NCBI GenBank assembly: GCA_017308515.1
Contig: JAFKEN010000015.1
Coordinates: forward strand, 1-52,019
Length of the DNA stretch: 52,019 bases
Source of the DNA: Actinomycetales bacterium
Lineage (GTDB): Bacteria; Actinomycetota; Actinomycetes; Actinomycetales; Microbacteriaceae
Reading direction: 5' to 3'
Both the position numbers and the translations under genes were made by a program. Below are positions 1-12,280 of the stretch, in pieces. The number at the start of each line of letters is the position of its first letter. Position 1 is the first letter of the stretch. The notes under the pieces are model-generated. The model did no database searches, was not told the DNA's origin, and worked only from the letters and a program-made list of their open reading frames with translations.

Positions 1-1
1 G

Positions 2-85
2 AAAGGCGCCAGCTACCGACTCCGCGGACGAGGCATCGACAGCCTCCCCAGCATCCGCACCACCACCGATGACACACCTAGCTAG
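2..85 (+). CDS. C-terminal tail of a gene entering from the left edge
   Basis: Frame 2 is open from the window edge to a TAG at 83-85. It encodes 27 residues ending in Asp-Asp-Thr-Pro-Ser. No start is present, so if real this is only the last part of a protein. The local GC content is lower than in the housekeeping block that follows. The family is not recognisable from so few residues, and a chance open frame cannot be excluded. Confidence 0.25.
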   Translation, partial: KGASYRLRGRGIDSLPSIRTTTDDTPS

Positions 86-235
86 ACTGCCCGCAACCGT
101 TCACTTTTCGAACGCCGAAAGCGTTCAGAATTCGAGCGCCGCCGACACTACTCGTCGGCCGCGGTCGAGGTCCATCTCGCCGAAGGAGGCAACTATCGCC
201 TGCGGCGCCGACTGCCGGGGGGAATCGAAGATGCA

Positions 236-655
236 GTGCAGGCTTCCGTCAATCAAGACGTGCGGTCGGGTCGCCATCTTGCAGATGCTTGGAACGCTGC
301 AACGGCCATCGAGCCGAATACGAGTCTCGCGATGGTCGAAGCCATCCGAGCCGTTGAGGTGGCAAGTTGCCCTCTTGTGATCCCGAACGATAGAAAGCCG
401 ACCTTGTTCAAGGCAGCGAAGGTCATCCGGGATCAGGGGAACTGGGGTTTGGTCCTACAAAACAGTGACGGGTACCCCAACCACCGGGACGTGCTCGTTG
501 GAATGATGGAGACACTCGCCAAGGCTCAGCCCGATCGGCACGGGGGAGAAAAGCCGACACCGCTTGAAGCTCAGGCACATGTCCAACTCGCAGCGACACT
601 TGTCCATTGGTTCTCGTCGGGTGCGGTCATACGGAAGGTCGACGGGCAGGTCTAG
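236..655 (+). CDS. Hypothetical protein, probably 5'-truncated remnant
   Basis: A 139-aa product from the only in-frame start (GTG 236). It reads like the C-terminal part of a small hypothetical family often seen near actinobacterial mobile or defence regions: an alternating helical core, then a QPDRHGGEKPTP loop, then an 'AATLVHWFSSGAV' terminal helix. The same frame is open back to 86 without any ATG, GTG or TTG, and the upstream translation (VEVHLAEGGNYRLRR) looks like further family sequence. The true 5' end is therefore probably lost, with an upstream stop at 83-85. No clear Shine-Dalgarno precedes GTG 236. Function is unknown; family assignment rests on recall only. Confidence 0.45.
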   Translation: MQASVNQDVRSGRHLADAWNAATAIEPNTSLAMVEAIRAVEVASCPLVIPNDRKPTLFKAAKVIRDQGNWGLVLQNSDGYPNHRDVLVGMMETLAKAQPDRHGGEKPTPLEAQAHVQLAATLVHWFSSGAVIRKVDGQV

Positions 656-742
656 CCTCGAGCCAGCGTCGGTGGCCCGAGACTCGTCGGTCGACTCACT
701 CATGCTGCCATCAGTCGGGTCGTGCTCAAGTGTGTGCACCGC

Positions 743-748
743 TAGCAT
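743..748 (+). promoter_or_regulatory. -10 element for leaderless transcription
   Basis: TAGCAT lies six nucleotides before GTG 755, the spacing expected if transcription starts on the first base of the start codon. No Shine-Dalgarno is visible. This supports the 755 start and a real gene. Confidence 0.5.
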
Positions 749-754
749 CTCGCC

Positions 755-1234
755 GTGCTCGTTGACCCGGTGTTTTGGAGCGGGGTCTTCGCTAGTCTCG
801 CGGCGGCGGGCATCATCGCGGTATTGCGAGGGGCGGTGAGAGTCGTGCTCAGTCGGCTCGGTTTCACACGAGTGGGTCGAGCTTGGGGGTCCAAGACCAC
901 ATGGCGAATCCACCGTACGGACGATACGGAGTTCGATCTGGTGCTGACGTTCTCAGAGAATCCGGTCACCGTAACGGCAATCACGCCCATCTCCGGAATC
1001 GCGCGCTTCGCCGAAGTGAGTCCACCCGGGCATGAGCCGGAATCGCGGGACTACCTTCCCAAGACCATCGACGCCGGCGCGCGAATCGCCTTCTCCACCA
1101 ACTACGAGTACGACGAAGCTCGTTGGCTTCGCGGATTTGTATACGAGGTTGCGTGGTACGAGATCCGGGGAGACAGCCGACGTGGGTTTCAAGCCCGAGC
1201 GAGACTTTCCGGCGCGGAACCTCCTCTGACTTAG
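755..1234 (+). CDS. Membrane-anchored hypothetical protein
   Basis: A 159-aa product. One hydrophobic N-terminal segment (about residues 7-33) is followed by a basic linker and a soluble beta-rich domain of about 110 residues. The arrangement suggests a single-pass protein with a cytoplasmic or surface domain. I do not recognise the family. The GTG start is supported by a TAGCAT -10 element six nucleotides upstream, consistent with a leaderless message. It ends 11 nt before the convergent topoisomerase gene. GC content is lower than in the next block, so it may belong to the same acquired segment as the gene fragment upstream. Confidence 0.6.
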   Translation: MLVDPVFWSGVFASLAAAGIIAVLRGAVRVVLSRLGFTRVGRAWGSKTTWRIHRTDDTEFDLVLTFSENPVTVTAITPISGIARFAEVSPPGHEPESRDYLPKTIDAGARIAFSTNYEYDEARWLRGFVYEVAWYEIRGDSRRGFQARARLSGAEPPLT

Positions 1235-1245
1235 CGCGAATCCGG

Positions 1246-3743
<2,498 letters not shown>

Positions 3744-3744
<1 letters not shown>

Positions 3745-3762
3745 AGGATCGCGGTCATGCTA
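3744..3762. promoter_or_regulatory. Interlocked divergent promoters between parC and the pyrophosphatase gene
   Basis: On the plus strand TAGGAT (3744-3749) ends seven nucleotides before ATG 3757, the geometry of a leaderless start. Its first T is also the last base of the parC start codon on the other strand. On the minus strand TAGCAT (complement of 3757-3762) overlaps the start codon of the plus-strand gene and lies 12 nt from the parC ATG. The two genes therefore probably carry each other's promoter inside their first codons. Confidence 0.45.
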
Positions 3763-4884
3763 CCCGCGGCCCGGAGCCACCGTTTCCGGCTCGCGGAGGT
3801 CGTGCCGAATTGCCTCGACGCGCTCGCCGGGCGGCGCAGTCGACTCGGTCTCGCGCCGGTCACGCACGCCGTCGTCGTGCTCGTCGACGGCCTCGGACAG
3901 GAGCTGCTCGAGGCCAGCGCGGGCCATGCGCGCACGCTCGCCGGGCGGCTCGGCATCGACAAGCCCCTCGACACGGGATTCCCGACGACGACCGCCTCCT
4001 CCCTCGCCTCGCTCACGACGGGCGCCGATCCGGGCGCGCACGGTCTCGTCGGGTACTCGGTGCTCGACCCGGAGGCCGACCGCGTCGTCAACCTGCTGAA
4101 CGGCTGGGCGCAGGACGGGGATCCCGCGGGTCCCGATGCGCACCGCTGGCAGCCCGTGCCGACGCTCTTCGAGTCGTCGGCGGCGGACGGCGTCACGAGC
4201 GTCGCGATCGCGCCGGAGCGCTTCCGCGGCACCGGGTTCACCACGGCGGTGCTGCGCGGGGCGGAGTTCCGCGGGGCGTCCACCCTCGCCGAGCGGTTCG
4301 CCGCGCTGCGGACGGAGCTCGCCGCTCCCGGCCCGCGCCTCATCTACCTCTATGTCGCCGAGCTCGACGCCGCGGGGCACGCCCGCGGGGTCGCCTCCTC
4401 GGCGTGGGTCGAGGCGCTGGAGGCGGTCGACGCCGAGATCGCCGGCGCGCTCCGGGCGCTCGGCCCGCGGCACGGGCTCGTCGTGACGGCCGACCACGGC
4501 ATGCTCGACGTGCCCCACGAGGCGCACCGCCTCGTCGCTCCCGAGCTGCTGGCGGGCGTCGCTCACGTCGCGGGGGAGCCGCGCGCCCTGCAGCTGCACC
4601 TCGACGCCGGGGTCGAGGCCGACCCGGTCGCGGACCGCTGGCGCGCGTCGGAGGGGGCGAAGGCGTGGATCGCGACCCGCGCCGAGGCGGAGGAGGCCGG
4701 CTGGTTCGGCGAGGTCGCGCCCGCGATCCGCCCCCGCATCGGCGATGTGCTCGTGCTCGCGCGCGCCGGGGTCGCCTACTACCTTGACGAGGACGCGCCC
4801 TCGCGCGGCATGGTCGGGCAGCACGGGTCACTCACGACGACGGAGCGCACGGTGCCGCTGCTGCGCTTCGGCGCCTGGGCGTAG
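3757..4884 (+). CDS. Alkaline phosphatase-family nucleotide pyrophosphatase/phosphodiesterase
   Basis: A 375-aa alkaline-phosphatase superfamily protein. Visible metal-site elements are VVLVDGLG (Asp44), the nucleophile loop GFPTTTASS (around Thr77-Thr79), AELDAAGHARG and TADHGMLDVP. These are the features of type I phosphodiesterase/nucleotide pyrophosphatases, which hydrolyse phosphodiester or pyrophosphate bonds with two metal ions. No signal peptide is seen, so it is probably cytoplasmic. ATG 3757 is chosen because it sits seven nucleotides after a TAGGAT -10 box and because homologues begin close to this point; the frame is open far upstream but there it is only antisense to parC. The substrate is not known. 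It converges with sepH across 41 nt. Confidence 0.85.
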   Translation: MLPAARSHRFRLAEVVPNCLDALAGRRSRLGLAPVTHAVVVLVDGLGQELLEASAGHARTLAGRLGIDKPLDTGFPTTTASSLASLTTGADPGAHGLVGYSVLDPEADRVVNLLNGWAQDGDPAGPDAHRWQPVPTLFESSAADGVTSVAIAPERFRGTGFTTAVLRGAEFRGASTLAERFAALRTELAAPGPRLIYLYVAELDAAGHARGVASSAWVEALEAVDAEIAGALRALGPRHGLVVTADHGMLDVPHEAHRLVAPELLAGVAHVAGEPRALQLHLDAGVEADPVADRWRASEGAKAWIATRAEAEEAGWFGEVAPAIRPRIGDVLVLARAGVAYYLDEDAPSRGMVGQHGSLTTTERTVPLLRFGAWA

Positions 4885-4925
4885 GGTCTCGCGCCAGCCT
4901 CCGACGGGCGTGGTCGAGGCGCGCG

Positions 4926-5993
4926 TCAGTCCTCGTCGGGCCGGGTGCCGAAGACGATGTCGTCCCAGCTGGGCATGTTCGCCCGGTTCCGCTTCGAGCG
5001 GCTCGGGGTCGGGGTCGGCGCGGCGGGCCCGTCGCCCGCGGAGGCGTCGATCGGCACCTCGAGCAGCGTCACGGTGCCGAGGTTCGCGGTTCCCGGGTTC
5101 GCGGAGTCGGGAGCCTCCGGTTCCGGCTCGATCGTCTCGCGCTGCCCGCGGCGGCGCCGGAGCGCCTCGAGCAGGTCGGCGGTCTGGGCGGAGGGTGCGG
5201 CGGCGTCGCTCGCCGAGCCGGGCACCGTCACGTGCGCCGCGATCGGCACCGGGGCGGGCGGGTCGCCGTCCTCGTCGAGACGGAAGGCGTCGCTGTCGAA
5301 GCGCGGCCCGCGGTCGGCGCGCCCGGCGCGGCCGGCGGTGGGCAGTCCGGGCAGGGGGGCGGTCGCGACCGGCTCGCCGCTCGGCGCGGCCTCACCGTTC
5401 TGGGCCGGCACGGCGTGCAGGCGCGGCACGATCGTGGTGCCGTCGCGCGACGAGAGCCGTTCGGCCTCCGCGTTGAGGGGGCTCAGCGCCTGGCGCTTGG
5501 GGTCGAAGGCCCAGCGCGCGTCGTGCTCGACCTCCGCGGCGACGAAGGAGAGCTTGACGACCCAGCCGCCGCCCTCGTCCTTCCAGCTGGTCCAGCGCTC
5601 GCCCCAGGCCTCGGCGTCGACGAGACGCCGGCGGATCGCCCCGCCGAAGGTGGGCCGCTCCCCGAAGGGGTCGGCGTCGGCGCCGGGCTGCACCGGCACC
5701 GCGAGCGCGGTGTCGACGACGTACTCGCGCTCGGCGAGCACGGGGCCCTCGAAGCGCTGCACGTACTCGATGCTCGCGCCGGTCACCGACGCGACCTCGG
5801 CGGCCGACATGCCGGAGCGGATGTGCGCCTGGATCTCGCGCGGCGACAGGCGCGGAGCCTCGCCCTCGGCGTGGCTCGAGCGGCGCAACTGGGCGCGGAG
5901 CGCGTCGTCGACGGCGACGGTGAACCGCCCGCCGTCGGGGGCCCCGAGCAGCAGTTCGCCGTCTTCGACGCCCAGGACGGTCAGCTTCTCCAT
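4926..5993 (-). CDS. sepH: Cell-division protein SepH (DUF3071)
   Basis: A 355-aa SepH-family protein. In Streptomyces, SepH promotes FtsZ assembly through an N-terminal DNA-binding-like domain. The conserved N-terminal region (residues 1-~180) holds LTVLGVEDGELLL, a helix-turn-helix-like segment GMSAAEVASVTGASIEYVQRF, and a WSFD/WAFDPKR-type element near 160. A long Pro/Ala-rich disordered C-terminus follows. The ATG at 5993 is chosen over a GTG nine nucleotides upstream because GGGGAGGAG lies eight nucleotides before it and overlaps the alternative start. It sits in the conserved parC-sepH-DUF4193-dut neighbourhood. Confidence 0.85.
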   Translation of the reverse strand: MEKLTVLGVEDGELLLGAPDGGRFTVAVDDALRAQLRRSSHAEGEAPRLSPREIQAHIRSGMSAAEVASVTGASIEYVQRFEGPVLAEREYVVDTALAVPVQPGADADPFGERPTFGGAIRRRLVDAEAWGERWTSWKDEGGGWVVKLSFVAAEVEHDARWAFDPKRQALSPLNAEAERLSSRDGTTIVPRLHAVPAQNGEAAPSGEPVATAPLPGLPTAGRAGRADRGPRFDSDAFRLDEDGDPPAPVPIAAHVTVPGSASDAAAPSAQTADLLEALRRRRGQRETIEPEPEAPDSANPGTANLGTVTLLEVPIDASAGDGPAAPTPTPSRSKRNRANMPSWDDIVFGTRPDED

Positions 5994-6115
5994 CGCGCGC
6001 ACTCCTCCCCGTCTCGAAAGACGCGGTCAGCATCGCACGCGAGGGGCTCTCAGCCGGGGAATACCGCGGGCGTGGCGTCTGTTCAACGGCTGCGACGGGG
6101 TGGTCGCGGGTCGTT

Positions 6116-6144
6116 TTGCGAATCCGCGAACCGTGGTGCAGACT
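6116..6144 (+). promoter_or_regulatory. Promoter of the DUF4193 gene
   Basis: TTGCGA (6116-6121), a 17-nt spacer and CAGACT (6139-6144) form a plausible vegetative promoter. The predicted start is about 38 nt before ATG 6189, and an AGAGGGA ribosome site lies inside that leader. Confidence 0.45.
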
Positions 6145-6188
6145 GTCGCCGCCGATCCGGCACCCCGCATGCTCCTAGAGGGATTTCG

Positions 6189-6479
6189 ATGGCCACCGAC
6201 TACGACGCTCCGCGCAAGACCGACGACGACACGGAGTCGATCCAGGCGCTGCAGGAGCGCGTGCCGGACAAGATGTCGAGCCAGGTCGACGTCGACGACG
6301 CCGACAACCCCGGCTACGAGCTCGGCGGAGCCGACCTCGCGGACGTCGATCTCGACGTCGTGGTGCTGCCGCCGCAGGCCGACGAGTTCACCTGCGTCAG
6401 CTGTTTCCTCGTCAAGCACCGCTCGCAGGTCGACCACGAGACGAAGCTCGGCTACGTCTGCAAAGAATGCGCCGCTTGA
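6189..6479 (+). CDS. DUF4193 family protein
   Basis: A 96-aa acidic protein. The N-terminal half is rich in Asp and probably flexible. The C-terminal half carries a compact zinc-ribbon-like module with CVSCFLVKHRSQ and YVCKECAA, giving two CxxC pairs. This matches DUF4193, a small family nearly universal in Actinobacteria whose role is unknown. A ribosome-binding site (AGAGGGA) precedes the ATG. Its place between sepH and dut is the conserved one. The Cys pairs probably bind zinc; binding to RNA polymerase or the ribosome would be speculation. Confidence 0.88.
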   Translation: MATDYDAPRKTDDDTESIQALQERVPDKMSSQVDVDDADNPGYELGGADLADVDLDVVVLPPQADEFTCVSCFLVKHRSQVDHETKLGYVCKECAA

Positions 6480-6506
6480 CGGATCACGGTCGATTCTGAC
6501 CGAGCC

Positions 6507-6971
6507 TCACCCGGTGGGCGAGGCCTTCGCCGCCTCCACCGCCGCCGCCAGCTCCGCCCCGCGCCGCGACGACACGAGCCAGTACGGCGTCGGATCCGCC
6601 GGGTCGTCGAGTTCGATCCGCACGACCCCGCGCACCCACCCGCGCAGCAGCAGCCAGGCCCGCGCGTCGAGACGCGTTCCGCGTTCGGCGCGCGCCTCGT
6701 CGCCGTCGTAGGCGTGCGCGGCGCCGAGCAGCGCGACCGGGATGCTCGCGCGCCCGGCCCGCAGCACGCCACCGCTCACCTCGACGGTCGGCGTGGTGGC
6801 GGCGAAGACGCCGAGCACGGCGAGGTAGATCGCGACGCCGAGGGCGATCCCGACGATCGCGTTGATCGGCACGAAGACGAGCGCGACGGCCGGGATGATG
6901 AGGGCGCACGGCAGCAGCACGCCGAGCCCGGGCGCGAGCCGCTCGCGGTAGAGGGGAGCCACGGCACCCAT
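6507..6971 (-). CDS. DUF3093 family membrane protein
   Basis: A 154-aa protein with two N-terminal transmembrane helices (about residues 15-60, including LLPCALIIPAVALVFVPIN) and a soluble C-terminal domain. This is the DUF3093 architecture found next to dut and DUF4193 in actinobacteria. ATG 6971 is used because family members begin a few residues before the YRERLAPG motif. Upstream in-frame codons only mirror the antisense dut gene. It is divergent from dut with 24 nt between the start codons and convergent with the DUF4193 gene. Function is unknown. Confidence 0.85.
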   Translation of the reverse strand: MGAVAPLYRERLAPGLGVLLPCALIIPAVALVFVPINAIVGIALGVAIYLAVLGVFAATTPTVEVSGGVLRAGRASIPVALLGAAHAYDGDEARAERGTRLDARAWLLLRGWVRGVVRIELDDPADPTPYWLVSSRRGAELAAAVEAAKASPTG

Positions 6972-6983
6972 TCGACCATGGAC

Positions 6984-6989
6984 TAGCCT
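6984..6989 (+). promoter_or_regulatory. -10 element for leaderless dut mRNA
   Basis: TAGCCT ends six nucleotides before GTG 6996. No ribosome site is present, so initiation at the 5' end of the mRNA is likely. Confidence 0.55.
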
Positions 6990-6995
6990 CGTCGC

Positions 6996-7439
6996 GTGAC
7001 CGAGCTCGTCGAGGTGCTGCTGCAGGGCGAGCGCGCCCCCGAGTACGCGCATCCGGGCGACGCCGGAGCCGATCTGACCGCGTCGGAGGCGGTCCGGCTC
7101 GAGCCCGGGCACCGGGCGACGGTCGGCACGGGCGTCGCGATCGCGCTGCCCGACGGGTTCGCGGCCTTCGTGCTGCCGCGCAGCGGCCTCGCCGCCCGGC
7201 ACGGCATCACGATCGTCAACGCGCCGGGCACGATTGACGCGGGCTACCGCGGTGAGATCCGCGTCACCCTGCTCAACACCGACGCCGAAGCGGCCTACGA
7301 GGTCGCGGTCGGCGACCGGATCGCCCAGCTGGTCGTCATGCCCGTGAGCCGGGCCCGCTTCGTCCCGGTCGCCACCCTGCCCGGCAGTGATCGCGGTGAG
7401 GGCGGATTCGGGTCGACGGGGTATGGTCGGGACGCGTGA
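6996..7439 (+). CDS. dut: dUTP diphosphatase
   Basis: A 147-aa trimeric dUTPase, which converts dUTP to dUMP and pyrophosphate, keeping uracil out of DNA and supplying dTMP synthesis. All five family motifs are present in order: HPGDAGADLTA, PRSGLAARHG, GTIDAGYRGEIRVTLLN, GDRIAQLVV and the C-terminal RGEGGFGSTG lid. The GTG start is fixed by the TAGCCT -10 box six nucleotides upstream. Its TGA overlaps the GTG start of the DUF3710 gene (GTGA), so the two are probably translationally coupled. Confidence 0.96.
   Translation: MTELVEVLLQGERAPEYAHPGDAGADLTASEAVRLEPGHRATVGTGVAIALPDGFAAFVLPRSGLAARHGITIVNAPGTIDAGYRGEIRVTLLNTDAEAAYEVAVGDRIAQLVVMPVSRARFVPVATLPGSDRGEGGFGSTGYGRDA
7422..7427 (+). promoter_or_regulatory. 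Internal -10 element before the DUF3710 gene
   Basis: TATGGT inside the dut 3' end lies eight nucleotides before GTG 7436. It could give a leaderless internal transcript in addition to read-through from dut. Confidence 0.35.
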
Positions 7440-8035
7440 GCGACACCAGCGCCGACTCGGCCCCCGTCGAGTACCCGAAGTCGGCCCCGCCCGACCGCGC
7501 GACGGCCGGCCCGCTCGACGAGGCGGAGGCGAACGCCGTCCGGCCCTACGTCGATCTGGGCGGCGTGAAGGTCGTGCCGCGACCGGAGCTGGCGCTGCGC
7601 CTCGAGATCGAGGAGGCGACCAAGCGGGTCGTCGCGATCTCCCTCGACTACGCGGGCTCGACCCTGCAGGTGCAGGCCTTCGCCGCGCCGCGCGGGAGCG
7701 GGCTGTGGCACGAGATCCGCAAGCAGATCGCGGAGCAGATCCAGAAGCAGGGTGGCTCGGCGACCCAGACCGACGGACCCCTCGGGCCGGAGCTGCGCGC
7801 CGAGATCCCCGGGACCGACGGGGCCGCCTCGCGGATCGCCCGCTTCATCGGCGTCGACGGACCGCGGTGGTTCCTGCGCGGCGTCATCAGCGGCGCCGCC
7901 GCGACCGAGCCGGAGGCCGCCGCCCGCGTCGAGGAGCTCTACCGCAGTCTCGTCGTGGTGCGCGGCACCACCCCGATGCCGCCGCGCGACCTGATCCCGC
8001 TGCACGTGCCCGCCTCGGCGCAGCAGCAGGCATGA
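7436..8035 (+). CDS. DUF3710 family protein
   Basis: A 199-aa soluble protein of the actinobacterial DUF3710 family. It has a short disordered N-terminus, then VDLGGVKVVPRPELALRLEIEE, the LQVQAFAAPRGSGLWHEIRKQI segment and a C-terminal VDGPRWFLRGVISG...VVVRGTTPMPPRDLIPL motif. The fold appears alpha/beta with no membrane segment. The function is not known. The gene overlaps dut upstream (GTGA) and the DUF3159 gene downstream (ATGA), a coupling that points to a shared transcript. A possible leaderless promoter lies just upstream. Confidence 0.9.
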   Translation: MSDTSADSAPVEYPKSAPPDRATAGPLDEAEANAVRPYVDLGGVKVVPRPELALRLEIEEATKRVVAISLDYAGSTLQVQAFAAPRGSGLWHEIRKQIAEQIQKQGGSATQTDGPLGPELRAEIPGTDGAASRIARFIGVDGPRWFLRGVISGAAATEPEAAARVEELYRSLVVVRGTTPMPPRDLIPLHVPASAQQQA

Positions 8036-8862
8036 GCGAGGGCGGCTCGGAGAGCGCTCCCGACCCCCGCGAGGCCGCCGAACGCGCGGTGCGCGGCAGC
8101 GGGCTCGCGGCCCTCGCCTCGGGCGACCAGCCGGCCGGGCCGGCGGTGCTCGCCGCGATCGGCGGCGCGCGGGGGATCGTCGAGTCGATCCTCCCCGGTC
8201 TGCTCTTCCTCGTCGTCTACGCGGTCACGAAGGACGTGGTGTGGTCGGTGCTCGCGCCGGCGGCGATCGCGCTCGTGCTGCTCGCGATCCGGCTGGTGCG
8301 CCGCGAGACGGTGACCTCCGCGATCGGCGGCATCGTGCTCGTGGCGATCTCGGCGGCGATCGCGCTGTTCAGCGGCCGCGCGGAGAACAACTTCCTGCCC
8401 GGCTTCGCGATCAACACCGTCGGCCTGCTCGCGATGGTGGTGAGCCTGCTGGTGCGGCGCCCACTCATCGGCGTCGTCGCGGGCCTGCTGCTGGGCTACC
8501 GCAACTGGCGGCGGCGCCGCGCCCGGCGGCGCACCGCGGTGTGGGCGACGATCGCCTGGATCGGGCTGTTCGGCCTGCGCCTCGCCGTCGAGGTCCCGCT
8601 GTGGGCGGTCGCGGTGTCCGCGACGGATCCCACGGTCGTGGAACCGGCGACGAGCGCCCTCGCGACGGCGCGTCTCGTGCTCGGGGTGCCGCTGTACGCC
8701 TTCGTGCTGTGGATCACGTGGCTGCTCATGCGCGGACCGTGGGCCTCGCGCCCGGCGGCGAGCACCCCGGGCGGCACGCCGGCCGAGCCCCCCGCCGATG
8801 GACCCGCCGCACCGGTCGAGCCCGCGGCGGACGACTCGCGACCCCCGCGTGATGTATCTTGA
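8032..8862 (+). CDS. DUF3159 family membrane protein
   Basis: A 276-aa polytopic membrane protein. Six or so hydrophobic helices span residues ~45-235, preceded by a soluble N-terminus and followed by a Pro/Ala-rich tail. The GGARGIVESILPGLLFLVVY opening is characteristic of DUF3159, which normally follows DUF3710 in actinobacteria. ATG 8032 overlaps the stop of the DUF3710 gene (ATGA). Its own stop codon (8860-8862) lies inside the 18-bp palindrome that precedes acnA. No function is established. Confidence 0.88.
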   Translation: MSEGGSESAPDPREAAERAVRGSGLAALASGDQPAGPAVLAAIGGARGIVESILPGLLFLVVYAVTKDVVWSVLAPAAIALVLLAIRLVRRETVTSAIGGIVLVAISAAIALFSGRAENNFLPGFAINTVGLLAMVVSLLVRRPLIGVVAGLLLGYRNWRRRRARRRTAVWATIAWIGLFGLRLAVEVPLWAVAVSATDPTVVEPATSALATARLVLGVPLYAFVLWITWLLMRGPWASRPAASTPGGTPAEPPADGPAAPVEPAADDSRPPRDVS

Positions 8863-8872
8863 TATCAAGATA
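8855..8872. promoter_or_regulatory. 18-bp perfect palindrome, likely operator upstream of acnA
   Basis: TATCTTGATATCAAGATA is a perfect two-fold palindrome and strikingly AT-rich against this background. It overlaps the DUF3159 stop codon. The likely acnA -10 (TAGGCT, 8915-8920) lies 42 nt downstream, which puts the palindrome roughly 55-72 bp before the start of transcription. The form fits a dimeric MarR- or TetR-type regulator, but the regulator is not identifiable here. Confidence 0.6.
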
Positions 8873-8914
8873 AATCGGGTCGGATCCCGCCGGAGCGCGG
8901 TCGCCTCGGCGGCA

Positions 8915-8920
8915 TAGGCT
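8915..8920 (+). promoter_or_regulatory. -10 element of acnA
   Basis: TAGGCT matches the TANNNT consensus seen at other starts in this window. It would give a leader of about 54 nt, ending with a GAGGGAG ribosome site (8968-8974). Confidence 0.4.
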
Positions 8921-8980
8921 GGGCGGGTCGGAGATCCCCGCACGCGGCGGGGCCGGCACCCGAGGATGAGGGAGACGCAC

Positions 8981-11814
<2,834 letters not shown>

Positions 11815-11815
<1 letters not shown>

Positions 11816-11839
11816 CGCGCCGCCGCTCCTGCGGCGCGT
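11815..11839. terminator. Hairpin after acnA
   Basis: CGCGCCGC and GCGGCGCG flank a 7-nt loop, and an outer A-T pair extends the stem to 9 bp. There is no T-run. It lies between acnA and the convergent small gene and may serve both. Confidence 0.5.
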
Positions 11840-11884
11840 ACCGCTCCGCGGCACGAGCGCGGTCGCGCCGCTCCGCTGGTTCGT

Positions 11885-12037
11885 CTAGTCGCGTCGCCGC
11901 CGCGGGGTCGCGGCGCGGGCCGGCCGGAAGCGGGGGCACACGGCGGCGCCGCAGAGTGCGCAGTCGGTCCCCCGGCGGTAGTGCTCGTGCGCCTCGCGCG
12001 GGTGACCGCAGCGGCAGAGGCGCTCGATCCGGTGCAT
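11885..12037 (-). CDS. Small Cys/His-rich (zinc-binding-like) protein
   Basis: A 50-aa protein with CRCGHPREAHEHYRRG, then CALCGAAVC and an Arg-rich tail. Spaced Cys and His residues suggest a single zinc site. Similar CxCGH-HEHY-CxxC small proteins recur as hypotheticals in actinobacteria, which supports a real gene although it is very short. ATG 12037 is preceded by GAGGAT 11 nt upstream. It converges with acnA. Function is unknown; a nucleic-acid-binding role is conceivable because of the basic tail. Confidence 0.65.
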   Translation of the reverse strand: MHRIERLCRCGHPREAHEHYRRGTDCALCGAAVCPRFRPARAATPRRRRD

Positions 12038-12106
12038 GGTGACGATCGATCCTCGCATCCTGATGCGCCGGTGGGCTGAGCATGCAGGAATCTTGAGGTG
12101 ACGCTC

Positions 12107-12136
12107 TTGGCCCGCGGACAGGGGGCACGGTAATGT
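12107..12136 (+). promoter_or_regulatory. Promoter of the polysaccharide cluster
   Basis: TTGGCC (12107-12112), an 18-nt spacer and TAATGT (12131-12136) form a good vegetative promoter. It would give a leader of about 138 nt before ATG 12281, unusually long for this window. Confidence 0.5.
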
Positions 12137-12137
12137 T

Positions 12138-12187
12138 CCCCCGTAACCCGATTGGGGGGTGATTCCTCGGGATCACCGTCGTCCCCC
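12138..12187 (+). promoter_or_regulatory. GC-rich inverted repeats at the start of the leader
   Basis: CCCCC at 12138-12142 can pair with the G-run 12154-12159. The same G-run can pair with CCCCC at 12183-12187. Between them GGTGAT (12158-12163) and ATCACC (12172-12177) form a further stem. The pairings compete. The first repeat overlaps the predicted transcription start and could instead be a DNA operator. Confidence 0.35.
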
Positions 12188-12280
12188 GACGACCGCCACC
12201 CCGGCGCTTACCCGCAACCCGCACGCGCGACAAACCCGATTCCTCGCGACGGCGGTGTCCGACCCCCGTGAGGACACCCG

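Noticed and set aside
12131-12280. A known riboswitch class in the glycan-cluster leader
   Set aside because: The pairing pattern does not match any class I can recognise, including c-di-GMP, SAM, TPP or ydaO types; left only as an observation.
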